Below the pieces are notes generated by a model. The model saw only the letters and a program-made list of their open reading frames with translations. It was not told where the DNA came from and ran no database searches. Shown here piece by piece: positions 21,528 through 29,954 of a stretch of DNA of 64,000 bases (position 1 is its first letter; each line of letters begins with the position of its first letter). Both the position numbers and the translations under genes were made by a program. Source of the DNA: Geodermatophilus tzadiensis (GTDB lineage Bacteria; Actinomycetota; Actinomycetes; Mycobacteriales; Geodermatophilaceae); assembly GCF_003002915.1 (NCBI RefSeq), contig NZ_PVTG01000005.1:1-64000 (forward strand), given 5' to 3'.

Positions 21528-21968
21528 GTGCTTCCCACCGTCGCACGAGCGCTGCGCGTGTCGGAACTGGGTTCGGTCGTCGGGGTGCGGCCCGACACCA
21601 TCCGCTACTACGAGCGGGTGGGCCTCCTGCCGCCTCCGAACCGCACCCCGAGTGGCTACCGGGCCTACGACGCCACCGCCGTCGACCGCCTCCGCTTCAT
21701 CCGAGGCGCGCAACGGCTCGGGCTGCGCCTCGTGGACATCCGACACCTGCTGGCGGTCCGGGACACGGGGATCTGCCCCTGTGAACCCGCCGAGCACCTC
21801 CTCCGGCGCCGGCTCGCGGAGGTCGATGCAGAGATCGCCCGACTCACCGCGCTCAGGACGGAGATGGCCGCGATGGCCGCCGCGTTGCCGGTCACCGGAT
21901 GCCCTCCGCCGAGCCCCGGTACCTGGTGCCCGTCGATGGAGGGAGGTGACCCCACGTGTTCGTGCTGA
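21528..21968 (+). CDS. MerR family heavy-metal-responsive regulator
   Basis: 146 aa. The winged helix-turn-helix includes VSELGSVVGVRPDTIRYYE and PSGYRAYD; the long dimerisation helix is LAEVDAEIARLTALRTEM. Candidate metal ligands are Cys83, Cys85 and His90 (GICPCEPAEH) and a cysteine-rich tail with Cys125, Cys134, Cys144 and Cys146. This is a metal-sensor layout; the metal cannot be told from sequence. The GTG at 21528 is chosen because the MerR operator ends just before it. The end overlaps a tiny Cys/Asp-rich frame (21956-22021), the only obvious partner gene. Confidence 0.88.
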   Translation: MLPTVARALRVSELGSVVGVRPDTIRYYERVGLLPPPNRTPSGYRAYDATAVDRLRFIRGAQRLGLRLVDIRHLLAVRDTGICPCEPAEHLLRRRLAEVDAEIARLTALRTEMAAMAAALPVTGCPPPSPGTWCPSMEGGDPTCSC

Positions 21969-22021
21969 CCTGCGTCTGCGACCCCGACTGCGACGACTCG
22001 TGTGACTGCGACTGCGGCTGA
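21956..22021 (+). CDS. 21-residue Cys/Asp-rich peptide, candidate metallopeptide
   Basis: A GTG at 21956 opens a 22-codon frame with six Cys (positions 6, 8, 12, 16, 18, 20) and six Asp among 21 residues; the core is CVCDPDCDDSCDCDCG. GGGAGG (21941-21946) lies nine bases upstream. The frame overlaps the last 13 bases of the metal-type MerR gene, so translation could be coupled. The composition is that of a miniature metal chelator. Alternatively it is the former tail of MerR reached by a -1 frameshift. No known family is recognised. Confidence 0.55.
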   Translation: MFVLTCVCDPDCDDSCDCDCG

Positions 22022-22262
22022 GCGCCGGTGAGTGACGGCGGGTGCCGGACCCGGGCCGGTACCTGTCCGGAGGACCGGTGAGGACGCGCCCTCGCGGCGG
22101 ACCGCAAGACCTCTCGGTCGCTCCCCATGGGCCCGGAGTCGGATGTTCCCGTCCTGCCGGGCGCCGTGACCAGATTGGCTCCGCGGCGATCCGGCACCAC
22201 ACCTCCACACGCTGGACCCGCGAGGTCCGCGGTCGCCAGCTCCACCGTCTGGGCGGTGCGAC

Positions 22263-23474
22263 GTGCACGAGAACCAGTACGACGTGATCGTCGTCGGCGC
22301 CCGGTGTGCCGGCTCCTCCACCGCGATGCTGCTGGCCCGCGACGGCCACCGGGTCCTGGTCGTCGACCGTTCGACCTTCCCCAGCGACACGATCTCCACC
22401 CACCTGATCCACCCCCCAGGGATCGCGGCGCTGCAGCGCTGGGGCCTCCTCGACCGTGTCATCGCCACGGGATGTCCGCCGATCGACACGTACGCATTCG
22501 ACTTCGGACCCTTCACCCTCTCCGGTTCACCGGCAGCCCCGGAGTCCCCCGTCGCGTACGCCCCGCGGCGGACGGTGCTGGACGAGCTGCTGGTCGAGGC
22601 AGCGGCCGACGCGGGCGCCGAGATCCGTGAGGGCTTCACGGTCGGTGAACTGGTCACTGAGGACGGCGCGGTCGTCGGGATCCGCGGTCACGGCAGGAAC
22701 GACCGCCACACCGTCGAGGAGCGCGCCGGGGTGGTCGTCGGCGCGGATGGCCTGCACTCGCTCGTGGCCCGCCTCGTGCGACCGGAGCGGTACCACGAGC
22801 ACCCGCCGTTGCTGTGCGGCTACTACACCTACTGGAGCGGCCTGCCGATGGACGGCCGATGGGAGGCGTATGACCGGCCGGATCGAGCCTTCGCCGCATG
22901 GCCCACGAACGACGACCTGACGTTGGTCATCGCCGGGTGGCCCTACCGGGAGTTCGAGGTCAACAAGAAGGACCTCGAGGGTCACTACCTGCAGACGCTC
23001 GAATCGGCTCCGCCGTTCGCCGAGCGGCTCCGCTCGGCCACCCGCGAAGCCCGCCTCGTCGGCGCTGTCGTGCCCAACTTCTTCCGCAAGCCCTACGGGC
23101 CCGGCTGGGTCCTGGTGGGCGACGCCGGTCACAACAAGGACTTCGTGACGGCGCAGGGCATCCAGGACGCCTTCCAGGACGCGGAGCTGTGCGCCGTCGC
23201 GTTGCACGAGAGCTTCTCGGGAGGACGTTCCTTGGACGCCGCCTTGGGCGAGTACCAGTCGCGACGGGATGAACGCGTCCTCCCGATGTACGAGTTCACG
23301 CTGGAACTCGCGGCTCTGGAGCCGCCGCCGCCTGAGCTGCTGCGCCTGCTCACGGCCGCCCATGGCAACCAGGAGGCGATGGACCAGTTCGCGCGGGTCA
23401 ACGCGGGAGTCGAGTCACCGGCGGACTTCTTCGCACCGGACAACGTCGAACGCATCCTGGCCGCAGCCGAGTGA
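22263..23474 (+). CDS. FAD-dependent oxidoreductase (group A hydroxylase/reductase fold)
   Basis: 403-aa flavoprotein. VIVVGARCAGSSTAMLLARD is a variant dinucleotide-binding site, VVGADGLHSLVARLV the DG motif and GWVLVGDAGHNKDFVTAQGI the second FAD motif. This is the p-hydroxybenzoate-hydroxylase fold shared with geranylgeranyl-reductase-like enzymes. Substrate unknown. The GTG start has only a weak GGGCGG upstream. It stands alone between the MerR locus and a degraded stretch, so context gives no pathway. Confidence 0.82.
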   Translation: MHENQYDVIVVGARCAGSSTAMLLARDGHRVLVVDRSTFPSDTISTHLIHPPGIAALQRWGLLDRVIATGCPPIDTYAFDFGPFTLSGSPAAPESPVAYAPRRTVLDELLVEAAADAGAEIREGFTVGELVTEDGAVVGIRGHGRNDRHTVEERAGVVVGADGLHSLVARLVRPERYHEHPPLLCGYYTYWSGLPMDGRWEAYDRPDRAFAAWPTNDDLTLVIAGWPYREFEVNKKDLEGHYLQTLESAPPFAERLRSATREARLVGAVVPNFFRKPYGPGWVLVGDAGHNKDFVTAQGIQDAFQDAELCAVALHESFSGGRSLDAALGEYQSRRDERVLPMYEFTLELAALEPPPPELLRLLTAAHGNQEAMDQFARVNAGVESPADFFAPDNVERILAAAE

Positions 23475-23672
23475 CCACCGGTCGTCGCGCGTCTGACGGT
23501 CCGGTCGGGGTGAGCTGACAAGCCGGCCGGTCCTGACCCTGGCGCGCCGTCGAGCCGGCCGCTCATCGGTCTCGCGGAGGGCGGGGAGGCGGGCACCGGC
23601 CACGGGCTTCCCTGCTGTGTCGGAGGGGGAGGAACACAGCGCTTCCGCAGATGCCGGTGCCGGAGGTACCGG

Positions 23673-23880
23673 TCAGCCGTAGACGTCGGCGCGGTGCGAG
23701 ATGCGGACGACCCGGACGAGGACCTCATCGTCGTGGATCGAGTAGACGACGCGGTACTGGCCCCGTCGCGCGGACCAATGGCCCTCGAGATCGAAGCGCA
23801 GCGGCTTCCCGACGCGGTGCGGATCCGCAGCCAGCCGCCCGGAATGTCGGCGAGCAGCTCCTTCGGAGCGCCTGGCGCTC
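23673..23880 (-). pseudogene. RelE/ParE-type toxin remnant
   Basis: Reading the minus strand to the TGA at 23675-23673 gives ADPHRVGKPLRFDLEGHW, then SARRGQYRVVYSIHDDEV and VVRISHRADVY. This is the conserved C-terminal two-thirds of RelE-family mRNA interferases. Upstream the same frame loses similarity and has no start codon, while neighbouring frames carry scraps such as KELLADIPGGW, so small indels have broken the N-terminus. No antitoxin gene is visible on the 5' side. Confidence 0.72.
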
Positions 23881-23996
23881 GTCCGGCCTGGGGCGCCGCC
23901 TGGGTGCCACGGCGGAAGGACGACCGCATCGCCTGCTGCGGGAGTTGCCGGGCGACTGGGCTCCGTACCCGGGCCTGTAGGCGCGCGAGATCAGGC

Positions 23997-24149
23997 GTTC
24001 TCGCTGGTCGGACGCCTGACGCGGCTTCGCTGCACGCGCATGGGCTCGCCCGGCATCTTCGGGGAGCGATCCACGAAAGCGCTGTTCAGAACGCTGTGAC
24101 CGCAGGTCCCGGATGAGCGAAGATCGGTGGGTTGTCGGGCGAGTTCCAC
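23997..24149. repeat. Imperfect direct repeat, copy A
   Basis: About 150 bp that realigns with 30056-30208, sharing GGCTCGCCCGGCATCTTCGG and GCGCTGTTCAGA with roughly three quarters identity by eye. On the minus strand both copies encode a similar tail (PKMPGEPMRV, then RRPTSE or KRPTSE) ending at an equivalent stop codon, suggesting the ends of a duplicated, now degenerate gene or element. Confidence 0.65.
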
Positions 24150-24450
24150 GTCGTCCGAGGGCGTGAGGACATCGCTCCCCGTGCAGTTGCAACGGCAGCA
24201 CGCCATCGGACCGCGGTGCGAGGGGAGCAACACGACACCAGGTGCTGCCGGACGCCCATCCTGCCCACCGAAGATGAGCGTGCACGCACGTCCACGTCGC
24301 AGTGCGCGGATCTCCACGTCAGAGCCCCAGCCGTCGGCACACCATGCCGCGACGGCCAACGTCGGTGCCAGCGACTTCTTCGCCGACCACGACCGTCGTC
24401 GTCCCCAGGCATTGAGCGCCACGCGGAGAACGGGAAAGGCCTGATGCAGG

Positions 24451-25698
24451 ATGCCGCTCGCTCCCACTCCCACCGCGCGTCAGGGCGAGTTGCGCACGAA
24501 GGCGCGGCGCTTCGCCGAGGACGTGCTGCGCGACGTCAAGGCGAGTGCGGAACAGCTGTCCACTCCCGCTGAGCGGTTCGCCGCGACGAAGCCGGCGTAC
24601 GAGCGGCTGGTCTCCGGCGGCTTCCTCCGGGCGTGCATCCGGGAGACCGCCGGCGGCGACAGATCGTGCCTCACCGACGTGGCCCTCCTCACCGAGGAAC
24701 TGTTCTGCGGCAGTCCCGGCGTCGCTCTCACTCTGGTCGGGACCGTGCTCGGCCTGCAGCCGGTGGTCGTCGGGGGAACCCGGGAGCAGCAGTCGCGCCT
24801 GCTGGCACCGTTCCTCACCGGGCACGGCGCACCGCTCGCGGGGTTCTGCTCCTCCGAGCCTGGTGGCAGCGCGAACGCCGGGTCGCCACCCCCTGGGGAG
24901 GGCGTGCGCACCGCCGCCCGCGTCGACGGCGACGACTGGATCATCAACGGGCGCAAGCGGTGGGTCTCGTCGGCCACCGGTTGGGACGGCAGCGGTGCGG
25001 ACCTGCTGTGCGTCGTCGCCCGCACCGATCCGTCGGTCCCTCCTGCTGGGGGGGTGTCCGTCCTCGCCGTCGAGGGCCCCGTCGACGGATTGGTCCTCGA
25101 GGGCATCATCGACTCACCCGGGTTCCGCGCGCACTTCCTGCCTGACTTCACCTTCCGAGGCGTGCGGAGCTCCCGCCGGAACCTGATCGGCCGGGAGGGG
25201 GCAGGCCTCCGCCTGGTCTCCGAGTCCTTCGCCGAGGCGTCCGCACTCGTCGGTGTCATGGGGGTGGCCCTGATGCGGGCGGCCTTCGTCCATGTCCTGC
25301 AGTTCGCCAAGTCGGAGCGGCGTGGCGGCGCGGTGCCGATCATCGACCATCAGGCGGTCGGGTACGAGCTGGTGAACGCCAAGGCGCGGATGGAGGCCTG
25401 CCGGTCCCTCACCTGGCGTGCCTGCCGGGCCATCGACGCGGGGAGCGTCGCGGCCGCCGAGCTCGCGAACTGCGCGAAGATCTTCAGTTCCGAGACCGCC
25501 GTCAGCGTCATCACCGACCTCACACGAGTCGTCGGCGTCGAGAGCTACGACCTCTCCAACCCGCTCAACGGGCTGCTGCAGGACGCTCTCGCCCTCCCTG
25601 TCTTCGGCGGGGGAAACCTCGGCGTGCGCCGACGTGCGCTGCACGCCTTGATCCAGAGCGCGGAGTACGACCCGCTCACGTCGTCCGACGTTCCCTGA
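24451..25698 (+). CDS. Acyl-CoA dehydrogenase-fold flavoprotein, nitroalkane-oxidase-like
   Basis: 415 aa with the acyl-CoA dehydrogenase fold. SSEPGGSANAG and WIINGRKRWVSSATGWDG resemble fungal nitroalkane oxidase more than classical dehydrogenases, as do FAKSERRGGAVPIIDHQAV and GGGNLGVRRRALHAL. At the catalytic-base position (Asp402 in nitroalkane oxidase, Glu in dehydrogenases) this protein has Gly386 (VFGGGNLG), so normal catalysis is doubtful. It is followed by an SDR and two AraC regulators, then by a paralogue with Glu at that site. The ATG at 24451 has only CAGG upstream. Function unknown. Confidence 0.8.
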   Translation: MPLAPTPTARQGELRTKARRFAEDVLRDVKASAEQLSTPAERFAATKPAYERLVSGGFLRACIRETAGGDRSCLTDVALLTEELFCGSPGVALTLVGTVLGLQPVVVGGTREQQSRLLAPFLTGHGAPLAGFCSSEPGGSANAGSPPPGEGVRTAARVDGDDWIINGRKRWVSSATGWDGSGADLLCVVARTDPSVPPAGGVSVLAVEGPVDGLVLEGIIDSPGFRAHFLPDFTFRGVRSSRRNLIGREGAGLRLVSESFAEASALVGVMGVALMRAAFVHVLQFAKSERRGGAVPIIDHQAVGYELVNAKARMEACRSLTWRACRAIDAGSVAAAELANCAKIFSSETAVSVITDLTRVVGVESYDLSNPLNGLLQDALALPVFGGGNLGVRRRALHALIQSAEYDPLTSSDVP

Positions 25699-25763
25699 AC
25701 CTCGCCGCTCCGGACGGGCGGCCCGCAGGCCGGCCACACCTACCCCTCGAGATGGGAAGCGCG

Positions 25764-26504
25764 ATGACATCCACCAAGACAGCGATCGTGACGGGAGCCT
25801 CGAGCGGCCTGGGCTTCGCCGTCGCCGAGGCGTACCTGAAGCTCGGCTACAACGTGGTCGGCAACGCCCGCACGCTGGCCAGGCTGGAGGACGCCGCGGC
25901 CGCCCTCGGCAACCCCGCCAACTTCCTCCTCGTCGAGGGCGACATCAGCAGGCCGGAGACGGCCACCACGGTGTTCGCGCAGGCTGTCGAGCAGTTCGGC
26001 AGGGTCGACATCCTGATCGCCAACGCGGGCATCTTCATGGCGAAGCCGGTCGTCGACTTCTCCGTGGACGACGTCGAGGCCATGCTCGACACCAACGTCA
26101 AGGGCTTCGTCTACCCGGCCCAGGAGGCCGCCCGACACATGACGGCGAACGGGTCCGGCCACATCCTCGCTGTCACCGCGTGCATCGCGCTGCAGCCCAA
26201 CGTCAAGCTGCCGTGCTTCATGACCGCCGTCACCAAGGGTGCTCTGGACCACGCGGTCAGGGCTCTGGCGTTGGAGCTCGCCGGGTCGGGGGTCCACGTG
26301 AACGCGGTCGCTCCTGGCGTCATCGACACCCCGCTCCTGCCGCGCGGTGAGGAGAACTGGGCGTTCTTCCGGACGCTCGCCCCGAACGGGAAGACCGGTG
26401 TGCCCCAGGACGTCGTCGACGCCGTCCTGTACCTCACGGGCTCGGACTACGTGACCGGTGCCGTGCTGACCGTCGACGGAGGCTCCACCACCGGCGTGTG
26501 GTGA
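25764..26504 (+). CDS. SDR family oxidoreductase with atypical catalytic residues
   Basis: Rossmann-fold short-chain dehydrogenase (246 aa): TAIVTGASSGLGFAVAEAY cofactor motif, ILIANAGIFM, and PGVIDTPLL after the active site. In place of the usual Tyr-x3-Lys it has Thr-Ala-Val-Thr-Lys (CFMTAVTKGAL), so the catalytic tyrosine is missing, and the preceding serine is not evident. A related SDR subgroup with TKGGL here is known to me. ATG 25764 follows GGGAAGCGCG; an in-frame ATG at 25752 is possible. It lies 65 bp after the flavoprotein gene and probably shares its transcript. Confidence 0.82.
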   Translation: MTSTKTAIVTGASSGLGFAVAEAYLKLGYNVVGNARTLARLEDAAAALGNPANFLLVEGDISRPETATTVFAQAVEQFGRVDILIANAGIFMAKPVVDFSVDDVEAMLDTNVKGFVYPAQEAARHMTANGSGHILAVTACIALQPNVKLPCFMTAVTKGALDHAVRALALELAGSGVHVNAVAPGVIDTPLLPRGEENWAFFRTLAPNGKTGVPQDVVDAVLYLTGSDYVTGAVLTVDGGSTTGVW

Positions 26505-26559
26505 CGGACGGCCGCGTGCGCGGGATAGTGCGTCCGCACGAGCGCGGTTGGGGTGAGCG

Positions 26560-27555
26560 ATGGAACTGACCTGGTCGACCGAAGGCCTGGCGCCCGAGGA
26601 CCAGTTCGCCTACTGGGCCGACGTCGTCTGCGAGGCGTGCGCGCCGCTGGCGCCTGTGCGCACCCGGCAGCACCTCACCCGGAGCCGTTGGGGTGAGGGG
26701 CTGACCGGCTGGGTCCGGGCCGAACGGCTGGCGGACTCGACCCCGACCGAGGTCGTCTCGTGCACCCAGCGGCTGACCCACGGGCCGGCCGAGGTCCGGC
26801 GCGGCCGAGACGAGCAGATCTTCGTGAACCTGCAGCTGGACGGAACGGGTCGCGGCGAGCAGGACGGACGCAGGTGCGTCGTGCCGCCGGGGTCGTTCGC
26901 GGTGTTCGACACGACGCGGCCCTACGTGCTGGAGTTCGACGAGTCGCCCGACGGCTCCCCGTGGCGGGTCCTGTCCTTCAAGATCCCGCGGGACCAGATG
27001 CTGGCGCTGATCCCGCAGCCGACCCTGCGCACCGCGCGCACCGTCGATGCCCGGTCCGGGGCCGGCGTCGTCGCGGCCGACATGATGACGAGCGTGTGGC
27101 GCTCGCGCGCGCAGCTGAGTGCCGCCGCACGTCTCGCCCTCGACCACGCCTGCACCGAGGTGATCGCCACCGCGCTCGGGGCCTTCGAGAAGGAGGGTGA
27201 CGACCGCAGCTCCGTCGACGACGCGACGCGGGCGTCCATCGCCCGCTTCGTGCACGAACGGCTGCCGCACGGGCAGGTGCTCGCCGTCGAAGCGGCGCGG
27301 CACGTCGGAATCTCCGTCCGCAAGCTCCACCAGCTGTACGACGGACACGAGACCACGTTCGGCGCCACCGTCCGCGACCTGCGCCTCCAGCGGGCGGCCC
27401 GTCAGCTGGAGACCGGAGGTCCGCACGTCACCGTGACGGACGTGGCGAATCGCTGGGGCTTCTGCGATGCCTCGCATCTCAACCGGGCGTTCAAGGGAAA
27501 GTACGGGATGAGCCCGACGGCCTACCGCGAGTCCTCCAGCGCCACTGTCACCTGA
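26560..27555 (+). CDS. AraC family transcriptional regulator 1
   Basis: 331 aa. The N-terminal ligand domain is of the AraC-binding-like (FeaR/NitR) type, starting PEDQFAYWADVVCEA with IFVNLQLDGTG and VVPPGSFAVFDTTRPYVLEF. The C-terminal double helix-turn-helix has GQVLAVEAARHVGISVRKLH and VTDVANRWGFCDASHLNRAF. It is paired with a second regulator of the same architecture. FeaR-type domains often answer to small organic inducers; the likely targets are the flanking flavoprotein genes (inference). The ATG follows GGGGTGAGCG. Confidence 0.88.
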   Translation: MELTWSTEGLAPEDQFAYWADVVCEACAPLAPVRTRQHLTRSRWGEGLTGWVRAERLADSTPTEVVSCTQRLTHGPAEVRRGRDEQIFVNLQLDGTGRGEQDGRRCVVPPGSFAVFDTTRPYVLEFDESPDGSPWRVLSFKIPRDQMLALIPQPTLRTARTVDARSGAGVVAADMMTSVWRSRAQLSAAARLALDHACTEVIATALGAFEKEGDDRSSVDDATRASIARFVHERLPHGQVLAVEAARHVGISVRKLHQLYDGHETTFGATVRDLRLQRAARQLETGGPHVTVTDVANRWGFCDASHLNRAFKGKYGMSPTAYRESSSATVT

Positions 27556-27702
27556 CCGGCAGCGCGCCGGACGTCCGGCGGGCCGCCGGCACGACGCTGG
27601 GCGCTGCCGGCCGGGCGCCGGCGCGTTGACGTGACCTCGCGCACCGGCGACCCTGTGCCCAGACGGGGGCCGGACGAGCGGGCCAGGGCGCGGAGGCGGA
27701 GC

Positions 27703-28653
27703 ATGGCGGTGTGGGACGTGGCCAGCCGCCCGCCGCATGAGCAGTTCGGGTACTGGCGAGAGGTCATCTGCGAGGCGTTCGTGCCCCTCACGCCGTCCCG
27801 GATCGGCGACGCCGACGACTTCCGCAGCCGCGTGGAGACGCGCCCGCTGGCGCATCTCGTCCGGGCGCGGCTCACCTCGCAACCACAGCGGACCTCGCAC
27901 GGCAAGGGGGAGGTCGCGCGGACCGACGGCGCCTACCTCTTCGTCAACCTGCAGACGGCCGGCACCTGCGCAGTGGAGCAGGGCGGGCGCCATGCCCTGG
28001 TCCAGCCGGGGCAGTTCACCGTCGTCGACACGGCCGAGCCGTACAGGTTCCAGTTCGACCTGCCGTGGCGGATGGTGTCCTACCGCATCCCGCACCCTCT
28101 GCTCGGAGGCCGGCTGGACGGTATGCGCCGGCTGACCGCCCGGGCCATCGACGCACGCGGAGCCGGTGGAGTCGTCGCGGCCGTGATGTCCTCCCTGTGG
28201 GAGCTCGACAACGGCCTCGGCGCGCCGGACGCGGAACTGGCCATGGTGTCGGCGCTGGGCGCTGTCGCGGGGGAGCGGGCCGGCGCCGTATCCGACCGGC
28301 GGGCGATCCTGCGCGCGGAGATCGAACGCGTGGTGGACGCCGAGCTGTCCGATCCGGCGCTCTGCGTCGCGACCGTCAGCCGGCGAGTCGGCATCTCGCC
28401 GCGCACGTTGCACACCGTGGTGAGCTCCGGCGGGGTGACCTTCGCGGCGATGGTGCGGCGCCGGCGCCTGGAGCGTGCCGCGGTCCTCCTCGCCGACGCC
28501 GGAACGGGGCTGGCGGTCACCGACATCGCGGCGTCGGTCGGGTTCGACGGCCCGTCCTCGTTCAGCCGCGCCTTCCGCCGGCAGTTCGGCCGCTCGCCGA
28601 CCGACCTCCGGCGCGCTCCTGCGCGAGGTGGACAGGAAGTGCGCGCACACTGA
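27703..28653 (+). CDS. AraC family transcriptional regulator 2
   Basis: 316 aa with the same plan as its neighbour: N-terminal PHEQFGYWREVICEAFVPL and VQPGQFTVVDTAEPYRFQF, C-terminal VATVSRRVGISPRTLHTVVS and VTDIAASVGFDGPSSFSRAF. The two regulators are clearly paralogous but well diverged. The ATG at 27703 is chosen because GGAGG lies six bases upstream; the frame opens 24 codons earlier. It directly precedes the second nitroalkane-oxidase-like gene, its probable target. Confidence 0.88.
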   Translation: MAVWDVASRPPHEQFGYWREVICEAFVPLTPSRIGDADDFRSRVETRPLAHLVRARLTSQPQRTSHGKGEVARTDGAYLFVNLQTAGTCAVEQGGRHALVQPGQFTVVDTAEPYRFQFDLPWRMVSYRIPHPLLGGRLDGMRRLTARAIDARGAGGVVAAVMSSLWELDNGLGAPDAELAMVSALGAVAGERAGAVSDRRAILRAEIERVVDAELSDPALCVATVSRRVGISPRTLHTVVSSGGVTFAAMVRRRRLERAAVLLADAGTGLAVTDIAASVGFDGPSSFSRAFRRQFGRSPTDLRRAPARGGQEVRAH

Positions 28654-28718
28654 ACAGACATCCGCCGGCTCCCCGGCGACGCTCTCCGTCGATCCAGGAC
28701 CGATGGCGGAGGTGCCCG

Positions 28719-29954
28719 ATGGCTGTGTCGTTCTCGCTGTCTCCGCAGCAGGAGCAGCTCAAGCAGGTGGCCCGGCAGTTCGCCGAGGCCCATCTCCGTG
28801 ATCTGGCCGAAGCGGTGCGGCACGAAGCCGACCCCGCCCGCCGAGCGGACCTCGCTCGGCCGGCCTTCGAGAAGGCCGTCGAGGCCGGTTTCCTCAAAGG
28901 ACTGATCCCCGTGCCCTTCGGCGGGGCGGCGGGCAGCGGCGTCGACGCGGCCATCCTGATCGAGGAGTGGGCGTCCTACAGCCCGGATTTCGTGATCTCG
29001 ATTGCCGGTCCGCTGATCGCGCTCGTGCCCGTCTACCAGGTGGGCACGCCGGAGCAGATCCGACAGTTCGTCGCCCCTTTCCTGGCCGACGGCGGAGCCC
29101 CGGTGGCGGCCATGGCCTACTCCGAACCCGGCGGCAGCGCGAACTTCGCAGCCGCGCCGCCGGCGGAGGGGGTACGGACCACCGCCGTCCCGGACGGCGA
29201 CGAGTACGTCATCAACGGTCGCAAAGCCTGGGCCTCGCACCTGCCCGGCTGGGACGGGGACGGTCCCGACGTCATGACGATCGTGTGCCGCGCGCCCGGA
29301 GGCGTGTCGCTGGTGGTCGCGAAGCGCGAGCAGCTTGCCGGGCACATCGAGGTCGAGCACCTCTACGATCTGCCCGCTCTCAGGGGTTGCCTCACGGCGC
29401 GGATCGGCCTGGTCGACGTTCGTGTCCCCAAGGCCAACCTGCTCGGTCAGGAGGGCCAAGGTGTCGAGCTGACGCGCAACGCCTTCATCGGCAGCGGTGC
29501 CTCGATCGGGACCTTCTCGGTGGCCGCGATGCGCCAGGCCTTCGACGCCGCCTACCGCTTCGCGCTCACCGAGCACCGTGGCGGCGCGGTCCCGATCATC
29601 GAGCACCAGGCGGTCGCGGACGTCCTGGCCGATGCCAAGGCGCGGATCGAGGCGACTCGGCTGCTGTCCTGGCGCGCGCTGGATGCGGCATTGTCGGGGG
29701 ACCCCCAGGCGCTCGAGTGGGCGCTGCACGCGAAGGTCTTCGGGTCCGAGACTGCGGTCGAGGTGATCAACGACCTGGTCGGCGTGGTCGGGATCTCGGC
29801 CTACGACAACGACTTCCCGCTCAAGCGCCACCTCGACGAGGCGCTGGCCTATCCCGTCATCGAGGGTTCCAACATCGGCGTCCGCCGCCGCCAGATGCAC
29901 GCCCTGCTGACCAGCAGTGGTTACGACCCGCTCGCAGCGTCCGGGATGAGCTGA
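28719..29954 (+). CDS. Acyl-CoA dehydrogenase family protein, nitroalkane-oxidase-like
   Basis: 411 aa, paralogue of the protein encoded at 24451. YSEPGGSANFAAAPP, YVINGRKAWASHLPGWDGDG, EHRGGAVPIIEHQAVADVLA and GSNIGVRRRQMHALL again point to the nitroalkane-oxidase side of the acyl-CoA dehydrogenase superfamily. Here the catalytic-base position is Glu382 (VIEGSNIG), as in dehydrogenases, so the enzyme should be active on an acyl-CoA-like or other acidic C-H substrate. The ATG follows GGCGGAGGTGCCCG; the longer upstream frame lies inside the AraC gene and is rejected. Confidence 0.85.
   Translation: MAVSFSLSPQQEQLKQVARQFAEAHLRDLAEAVRHEADPARRADLARPAFEKAVEAGFLKGLIPVPFGGAAGSGVDAAILIEEWASYSPDFVISIAGPLIALVPVYQVGTPEQIRQFVAPFLADGGAPVAAMAYSEPGGSANFAAAPPAEGVRTTAVPDGDEYVINGRKAWASHLPGWDGDGPDVMTIVCRAPGGVSLVVAKREQLAGHIEVEHLYDLPALRGCLTARIGLVDVRVPKANLLGQEGQGVELTRNAFIGSGASIGTFSVAAMRQAFDAAYRFALTEHRGGAVPIIEHQAVADVLADAKARIEATRLLSWRALDAALSGDPQALEWALHAKVFGSETAVEVINDLVGVVGISAYDNDFPLKRHLDEALAYPVIEGSNIGVRRRQMHALLTSSGYDPLAASGMS

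Larger units (their letters stand above)
23475..24450. other. Gene-poor degraded stretch
   Basis: Nearly 1 kb without an intact gene. It contains a RelE/ParE-like toxin remnant (23673-23880) and one copy of an imperfect repeat (23997-24149). The rest shows no recognisable family in any frame. The ORFs covering it have composition-driven Arg/Ser-rich translations. Confidence 0.6.

Noticed and set aside
23991-24473. 160-codon minus frame over repeat copy A
   Set aside because: Only its last 25 residues resemble the other repeat copy; the remainder shows no family and is likely random.
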